Part shown: positions 58,255-64,000 of the stretch, in pieces
Layout of the letters: every line of letters starts with the position of its first letter
Position numbering within the stretch: the stretch's first letter is position 1
Assembly: GCA_964030785.1 (NCBI GenBank)
Contig: OZ034969.1
Span: 48,743,701-48,807,700, forward strand
Reading direction: 5' to 3'
Length of the DNA: 64,000 bases
Origin: Siderastrea siderea
Taxonomy: Eukaryota; Cnidaria; Anthozoa; Scleractinia; Rhizangiidae
Notes under the pieces: model-generated
Told to the model about the DNA's origin: nothing
Databases searched by the model: none
What the model saw: the letters and a program-made list of their open reading frames with translations, nothing else
Made by a program: the position numbers and the translations under genes

Positions 58255-59520
58255 CAGGTCAGAGTAAACGGCGCGTTGTTTTGGACCTTAGCTTTCTCCC
58301 CGGTGCTTCGGTCAATGATGGTATTCCGAAGGATTCTTTTCTCGATGAGCCTTACCATCTCACTCTCCCTCGATCCGCCGATTTCGTAAATCTTATCGTA
58401 GCCAAGGACTCAGGTTGTTACCATTTCAAGAAAGACTTGAAGCACCCCAAAGATTACATCTTTCTCAGTTACCGTTGGCTAAGGTCTAAGGTCTATTTGG
58501 TTAAGGTCTATTTCGACCTTATCCTCCCGTTTGGTCTCTGCTCGGCTACCCTACCTTGCCAGCGTACTACCAACGTTATCGCTCACATCTTCTGTACAGC
58601 ATATCACCACGACTGCGTGAATTACATCGATGATATTGGCAGCGTTGAGGCTTCCTATGACGACACGCTACTCGCCTTCTCACACCTTGAACACCTTTTC
58701 ACCAGCTTGGGCCTTGAATCCTCGCCGGCAAAGGACTGTCCTCCCTCCACTAGAATGGTCTTTCTCGGACTTACTTACGACACTGTCGCTATGACCCTAG
58801 AAGTCCCCCAGGACAAGTTACACCAGACTTCTCAACTTCTCCGGCATTGGCTTAGCTCGCCACGTGTAACTAAATCTGACTTGCAGTCCCTTATTGGCAA
58901 ACTTTCCTATGTCTGTGCTTGCATTAGCCCTGGGAAAATATTCCTGCAGCGCATTCTCCGTGAACTTCGCCGACTTCCTCACAAATTTAGTTTTTTCACG
59001 CCAAGCTCTGAACTTCTCGCCGACTTGCGCTGGTGGGATAAGTTTCTCTCAATTTACAACGGCATTTCACTGTTTCATTCTTCCCCTTGGATCAACAACG
59101 AGTCTCGTTTCTGCACTGACACCGGTCTCTCCGGGATTGGTGGCTTCTTCGACAGCCGTTTTGTCCACTCGGCTTATCTGCCTTTCATCGATCTTGCTTC
59201 CTTGACTTAATCGCCTCACTCAAAATGCTAGCCATCACGGTCAGCGTCAAATTATGGTCCGATGAGCTGCATGGCCAACGGATATTGATCAGAACTGACA
59301 ATCAGAACACTGAACTTACCATCAATACTGGTCGCTTTCGGATTCCTTTCATTCAGTCACGTTTGCGTGAGCTTTGGTTTTTCGCTTCTCTCTTCGATTT
59401 CGAGCTATGCGCCTTACACATACCAGGTCAAGAGTTGATGGGATGCTGCTCCTCATTACACCTTTTATCAAGCCGCTTCTCTTTATTACGATCACTTGTC
59501 AGAGCACCTTTGTTCCTTTG
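58255..59520 (+). pseudogene. Reverse transcriptase and RNase H of the Ngaro-type element
   Basis: Reads RRVVLDLSFLPGASVNDGIP, then FDLILPFGLCSATLPCQRTT, the catalytic NYIDDIGSVE, and FLGLTYDTVAMTL. RNase H follows: FCTDTGLSGIGGFF, a stop near 59208, then IRTDNQNTEL in another frame. Near 58440 about nine residues expected between FKKDLK and PKDY are missing, and 58485-58510 holds a small duplication (AAGGTCTATTT). Non-functional. Confidence 0.85.
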
Positions 59521-60545
59521 ATTTGTTTCGCTTCGAGTGCCACTGTTGAACCACCTCTTCGTTTCGTTTCAGGTTTCTCCCTCAGTGATCTGCAGCACCA
59601 CGTCAGCCAAATCCAAGCCTTCGCCTTATTGGACGCCACTAGACGGAACTATCAGTCAGTTTGGAATGCTCATCTTAAGTTCTGTCAATTTTATGAGCTT
59701 CAACCATTTCCTGCCTCTCCATCGAACATTGCTGCATTTATCACCTTGGTTAGTTTTTCCGTCAAATCCTATCAAACTATAAACCATTACCTTAGCGCTC
59801 TCCATCGTTTGCATGTATTTTGTCATTTTGACATGAAAGCCTTCGATGACATCCATGTCCAACTAACCCAGAAAGGCTTGGAGAAGTCTATGGTCCACAT
59901 TCCTCACCGCAAAGCTCCCCTCTCCCCAGCAATCTTGTTACAGTTCCGCGCCCACCTCAACCTCTGCGACTCCGCCCATCTGGCCTTGTTGTTTGCCTTC
60001 CTCCTTGGTTTCTTCACTTTCTTCAGAACAGCCAATCTTGTCCCTCGTTCACTCGACACCTTTTCTTCACACACTGCATTATCAAGAGGCAGCGTTACAT
60101 TCACCAGTTCTGGTGCCCTTCTCACCATCACATGCACAAAAACTCGTCAGTCTGGTGATACTGCTCTCGTTATTCCAGTTCCGGGCATCCAGGATCACCT
60201 CTCTGTCCCATGTTTGCATTCCAGTCATTGCTTCGCACAATCCGCACCCCTGCTTCATACCCTCTCTTCACATTCACACCCACCGCAAACCAGTTAGACT
60301 GCATCACGGCCAAGTCTCTCAACAATGGCATCAAACGTTTAGCTTCCCTTGCTTCCTTGGATCCTCAGGATTTCTCCAGCCACAGTTTACGTCGTGGAGG
60401 TGCTACATTTGCATTTAAGTGCGGAAGTCCAGCTGAACTTATCAAACTCCAAGGAGACTGGAGATCTGACGCTTACATGCTGTACTTATGCCTGCCTTTG
60501 GCGGACAGACTTGTACTTTCAAACATTGTTTCCCAGCACATTTAA
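59374..60545 (+). pseudogene. Tyrosine recombinase of the Ngaro-type element
   Basis: The core-binding part reads SLSDLQHHVSQIQAFALLDA and YLSALHRLHVF; the catalytic part has FFTFFRTANLVP (first Arg), then after a frameshift near 60210-60300 SHSLRRGGATFAF (His-x-Leu-Arg) and a Tyr in DAYMLYLCL. The Arg-His-Arg-Tyr set is recognisable. The element would use it to integrate a circular intermediate. Confidence 0.85.
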
Positions 60546-60752
60546 AGTATTGCTATCTAGTCACATTTACATGCAAAATTTTTTTTCCCTTTTCTAGTTT
60601 TTGGTATCCCTTTCAAGTTTTGTAATCAAGAAGGCATTGTTTGTTTGTTTGTTTTTTTTTCCTTTTCATTCTCGTTTTTAGTAACCCTTTGTTCCCCCTC
60701 GCCCCTCCTCCTTGCTCTCCTGTGAATCTTGTTTGGGCCTCTTTCCTTGTTT

Positions 60753-60842
60753 GGGGGCTGCTCTCGAGTCCTCAGGGCCTCTTGGTTCTTTCATTAAAGA
60801 TGCCCAAACAGAATCACTGGCTTCTCTTCTTGTCTGCTGAGG
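60753..60842 (+). repeat. Split direct repeat B1 of the Ngaro-type element
   Basis: Matches 61003-61090 with few differences, from GGGGGCTGCTCTCGAGTCCT to CTTGTCTGCTGAGG. Confidence 0.85.
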
Positions 60843-60856
60843 TGTGGGATAATTGT

Positions 60857-60977
60857 TCATATTCCGAGGGAATAACTTAATTAGCCCCAGGAACCCACGC
60901 CGTATTCTGGCTGGGTTTTGACTGACATTGCGATGAAATTCAATCTCTTGTCTTGCTCAGTCAGTTGTGTAGCTGTT
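60857..60977 (+). repeat. Split direct repeat A2 of the Ngaro-type element
   Basis: TTCATATTCCGAGGGAA and TTGCTCAGTCAGTTGTGTAG match the start of the element, which lacks about 70 bp between these two words. Confidence 0.8.
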
Positions 60978-61002
60978 TTATTTTCCTCCCTTCCACCCTG
61001 GG

Positions 61003-61090
61003 GGCTGCTCTCGAGTCCTCAGGGCCTCTCTGTTCTTTCATTAAAGATGCCCAAACAGATTCACTGGCTTGTTTTCTTGTCTGCTGAGGT
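61003..61090 (+). repeat. Split direct repeat B2 of the Ngaro-type element
   Basis: Second copy of B1; it marks the right end of the element at about 61100. Confidence 0.85.
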
Positions 61091-61100
61091 GCGCGGGGGA

Positions 61101-61794
61101 CACGGGAATAATTACAGATACTTGTTTTCTTAAGCCTTCATCAGTGACAGGTTAAGCTTTAGCTGAAACGTTTTTAGCATGTACCGTAACCTGAAAACAA
61201 GTCAGAGTCAAACCTTTTTATTTCAATTATAATTTGTCCATGTGTTGTTACTTGACTGTCTCAAAGCCTTTCAACTGCAATTCAGCCAGTTTTAAATTTT
61301 AGGTTTCCGACTATATATACTCCTTTCCTGACTAATATTAACTAGTGTTCAAGTTCCATACAAATCCAGCTTGTATTTTGCCATATGTGGTCTGCTCATG
61401 TCCCTGGGCTGCCTGTGGTTGTTCTTTATGAAAAAAAATATGTTTAGAACGTTTTCTGCAAAGAGAGTTGCATCGTAATTATATCACCAACATTTTTTTC
61501 TCTTCATTAATCAACAATGAAGTTTGATTGGATCAGTAACGTTCTTTCTCTTTTCTTCTTTCTTCAAGACCAGGACTTTTTCTTACCTCTCGTTGGCTTG
61601 CTGTTGCGCTAAAAATTGAAAGCATCTTTTCCCTAATTTAAATTGGAACCTATTATTTTGGTCTACATTTTAAAGAGGCATGGATGATACATATTGAATT
61701 TCATCTATGTGGCCAATGTAAGAGTAGGTTCTTGATGCGAAACAACTGGCACTATAAGGGTCAATGGAGCATACATTTCATTAAATTGTACTAG
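61101..61794. other. No gene recognised
   Basis: At 61590-61611 a 22-nt minus segment is bounded by TTTTAG and GTAAGA and could be a micro-exon, but no reading frame context supports it. Confidence 0.35.
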
Positions 61795-61902
61795 ATAAAT
61801 TGATAGCGGAGCTCAGTCGCAGAGCAGTGCACCACGGGTAGGTAAATCTGGTAACCTATCGATGCGAGAAATTCTGGTTGTGACGTCAGCGTATGCCCAC
61901 CC
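61795..61902 (-). repeat. Interspersed repeat related to 13085-13215
   Basis: Shares, in inverted orientation, the GGAGC...GTGCACCA, GGTAACCTATC, GCGAGAAATT and GTGACGTCA...GTCCGTCC-type words with the segment near 13.1 kb. Confidence 0.55.
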
Positions 61903-62342
61903 GTCCATCCATCTGTACAGACTCTGGGGGAGGGGGAGGGGGAGGGGAGTCCCAAGGCGACCTGACGGGGATGGAGAATGCCATCTTTTCTTGGCGGGAA
62001 ATGGCACGGTGGTCTTGGGCAACCGGTGTTTTTCTTGGCAGGAAATCGCATGACCACAGTTGCTTTTGAAAAAGAGGTTTCTTTAAAAGCTTATGCTTAT
62101 TCAGCAATATGATTGTCCAACAGTGTCCATCCATCTGTACAGACTCTGGGGGAGGGGGAGGGGAGTCCCAAGGCGACCTGATGGGGATGGAGAATGCCAT
62201 CTTTTCTTGGCGGGAAATGGCACGGTGGTTTTGGGCAACCGGTGTTTTTCTTGGCAGGAAATCGCATGACCACAGTTGCTTTTGAAAAAGAGGTTTCTTT
62301 AAAAGCTTATGCTTATTCAGCAATATGATTGTCCAACAGTGT
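61903..62342. repeat. 222-bp tandem duplication
   Basis: Two adjacent copies (61903-62124 and 62125-62342) are almost identical. They differ in the length of a GGGGGA run and a few substitutions (for example GACGGGG versus GATGGGG). The near identity points to a recent duplication or an assembly-level repeat. Confidence 0.93.
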
Positions 62343-62355
62343 TGAAGTAAGGTGA

Positions 62356-62373
62356 CTCTCTCTCTCTCTCTGG
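62356..62373. repeat. (CT)n microsatellite
   Basis: About nine CT units. Confidence 0.8.
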
Positions 62374-62926
62374 TATCAGGGATGCTGCATTCAGCACTCC
62401 AAATTCCATAAACATTACTCTTTTGTGAATAATCTTCAATAAGCAACTCAACAAGTGCCGTTGTATTATGTCAAAGTAGAATATCGAAATGTCTCTTTTC
62501 TTCTCTCCTTAACCCATTGACTCCTGCGTGTTTTTGCGTGCTTCGCATAAATTAAAATTTTTCAAGAATGGAAAAAAATTACCTAAATAATAAGTTTTCG
62601 GTAAGGTTTCGATGAGAAGATTGTTCGTACTTTATTCTGGTTCCAACCTTTCAGTATTATTTACATTGACATCACAGTATGTGAGCGATGAACCAAAGTC
62701 GCCTAAGCTCAAATCAGCACACAAAACCAAGAAACACACCGTGGACACAAACCAAAACAAGTAAGGAATTTTATTTGCAAAAAACAAATTATCTTACAAT
62801 CCAGAAATGACTTGTTAAATTCCCATACAAATCCTTATATTTATCACCATGCTCGCACAGTGAGCTTGGGTGACCTGTGCCTAAATGCGCAGTGGACAAC
62901 TAAACATTGTAGGCTTCCCAAATTAA

Positions 62927-63115
62927 AGTGGTACTATGATAAAAAAAAATCACTTTTATTTTTCCTTTGGATTTCAAAACTATTTTTACTAAACACTCCC
63001 CAAGCAAAATTCTAAGCCTTAATTATGAGAAGAAGACCGTTTATTTCAACTGCAATTTTCCGTTTTAATGGTCCGCCATTATTACACCAGAAAGGGTACA
63101 ATGACATCATTCACT
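62927..63115 (+). mobile_element. Left end of a Kolobok-like element, AGTGBTACTATGAT family
   Basis: TTAA at 62923-62926 is followed by AGTGGTACTATGATAAAAA, and the next 180 bp align loosely with the left end at 41713 (TTCAACTGCAATTTTC, then GGTCCGCCATTATTAC). No matching right end lies in the window, so it is truncated or continues beyond 64 kb. Confidence 0.65.
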
Positions 63116-63473
63116 CAAGAGCTTTAGAATGCAGTGTGTGAACACAGCTTACAAATTATGCAAAGCACGAGTTTGAGAGTCTGAAGGCTCAAAACTCCTG
63201 TGCTACATACCAAATAAGGCACTTTCTGGGTTCTTCAGTTTTCCTCTCTCCACAAAAACTAACATTTCCAAATTCCAATGCAATCCAGAAACAGTCGGGT
63301 AAAGAGACACTCTGCATGTGGATGTACTATGCCACTGCTAATTCCCATTCATTCAAAGCAAAATTAGAAAAAAACTGAAGGGAGTCTGTCCCAAGACTAT
63401 TGCCTATAATACTTTATACATACATGTATCAATAATAAACAGGATGAAAAGGGAGTTTAAAAAGCATACTTAC

Positions 63474-63541
63474 ATCTAGAAATGTTTGACTGTCCTTAGG
63501 AAGATCATCTGCCCCTTTGTCTGCTGCCATTTCAGATGCTG
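63474..63541 (-). CDS. Candidate 5' coding exon, minus strand
   Basis: A 68-nt segment preceded by TTATTAG and followed by GTAAGT contains an ATG at 63528-63530 reading MAADKGADDLPKDSQTFLD. It ends in phase 0 from that ATG, which does not fit directly onto the kinase exon at 51344 (needs phase 2), so a further exon would be required if it belongs to the same gene. It may start another gene. Confidence 0.35.
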
Positions 63542-64000
63542 CTAATAAACAGAGTTCAAATTTAAGTAGGTAATGGTGTACACAACACTTACATACTGCT
63601 TGATTGTCTTGTTTCCTCGAATTATAAGAAGCAGAATTTTTTTGGAGAGGGGAGAGCATTAATTTGCTTGTTAGAGGTGTTATACAGTTCAAACAGGATC
63701 TGAGGGCACTTAATTATAAATGGGGGCTACAGCATAAGTTTAAACTACCAGAGGCTAGGGGGATTAAAACACTGATGCCACCTGTGGTGACGTATAAATA
63801 TTTACCAGAATCACCCAATATTACAGAACGAGGGGATTAAACAATCATGTGAAAGTGAAGATTGTTAACAGAAAAAAGTGAGCAAGCTCATATCATGTAG
63901 CACTGGCTACATGCAAACAAATTCTTGCAAAAAAAAGATGAGCAAGACTAATTGTCAGAGCTGCAGACCACAGAAACATGAAACCTGCAGAACCTAGAGA

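Larger units (their letters stand above)
56829..61100 (+). mobile_element. DIRS/Ngaro-type tyrosine-recombinase retrotransposon
   Basis: Order on plus: gag-like frame, reverse transcriptase, RNase H, tyrosine recombinase, then split direct repeats. Segment A (TTCATATTCCGAGGGAA ... GCTCAGTCAGTTGTGTAGCT) occurs near the start (56829-56878) and again at 60857-60977. Segment B (GGGGGCTGCTCTCGAGTCCT ... AAAGATGCCCAAACAG) occurs at 60753-60842 and 61003-61090. The A1-genes-B1-A2-B2 order is the signature of Ngaro-like elements, which integrate with a tyrosine recombinase and leave no target duplication. No methyltransferase is seen. Several frameshifts and deletions make it non-autonomous. Confidence 0.85.

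Overview
This 64 kb window is eukaryotic and looks like an invertebrate animal, most likely a cnidarian and plausibly a stony coral. That is an inference. The sequence is AT-rich, genes are split by GT-AG introns, and the repeats are dense and old: tRNA-derived SINEs, Penelope-like and tyrosine-recombinase retroelements, many short inverted-repeat elements and several TTAA-flanked DNA transposons. No bacterial operons, ribosome-binding sites or CRISPR arrays are present.

Layout. 0-5 kb: a 9-bp minisatellite and a broken, partly duplicated copy of a pyrroline-5-carboxylate reductase (PYCR) gene. 5.1-15.7 kb (minus): a decayed ABCC/MRP4-type ABC transporter with stops or frameshifts in every recognised block and half of its first nucleotide-binding domain missing. 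16-21 kb: mostly repeats, including two copies of an inverted-repeat family with perfect 6-bp target duplications. 21.5-22.3 kb (minus): an open single-exon PYCR copy whose last codons and stop come from a 142-bp inserted element. 22.3-28 kb: repeats, including a 1.26-kb Harbinger-like element and a foldback element.

28.1-35.6 kb holds the most interesting object: a nearly complete Kolobok-type DNA transposon, 7543 bp, with about 140-bp terminal inverted repeats and a TTAA duplication on each side. It has two convergent intron-containing genes. On plus is a 12-exon THAP-domain DDE transposase of about 879 residues with a single frameshift. On minus is a 3-exon, 225-residue protein made largely of the cytoplasmic 'ballast' domain otherwise known from the C-terminus of the vertebrate P2X7 receptor. 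The two gene starts lie just inside the two terminal repeats, and both ends carry a TGACGTCA box.

36.4-51.3 kb (minus, 5' end not located): the kinase domain of an eIF2-alpha kinase (PKR/PERK-like), with exon phases that agree throughout. Its kinase-insert exon is present twice, 7.6 kb apart, in variants that can each be used but not both together without breaking the frame. The DNA between the two copies is filled with a second Kolobok-like element, a small inverted-repeat element and Penelope-like fragments with hammerhead-like motifs. A 200-bp assembly gap lies in the same intron. 52.5-53.7 kb: another TTAA-flanked element. 56.8-61.1 kb: a damaged DIRS/Ngaro-type retrotransposon (gag-like, RT-RNase H, tyrosine recombinase) with split direct repeats. 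61.8-64 kb: tandem duplications, the left end of a further Kolobok-like element and one possible 5' exon.

The host genes with clear coding evidence are the eIF2-alpha kinase and perhaps the PYCR copy. Most other coding sequence is transposon-borne or decayed. All exon boundaries were read by eye from splice signals, frame and family resemblance; no alignment or transcript data were available.
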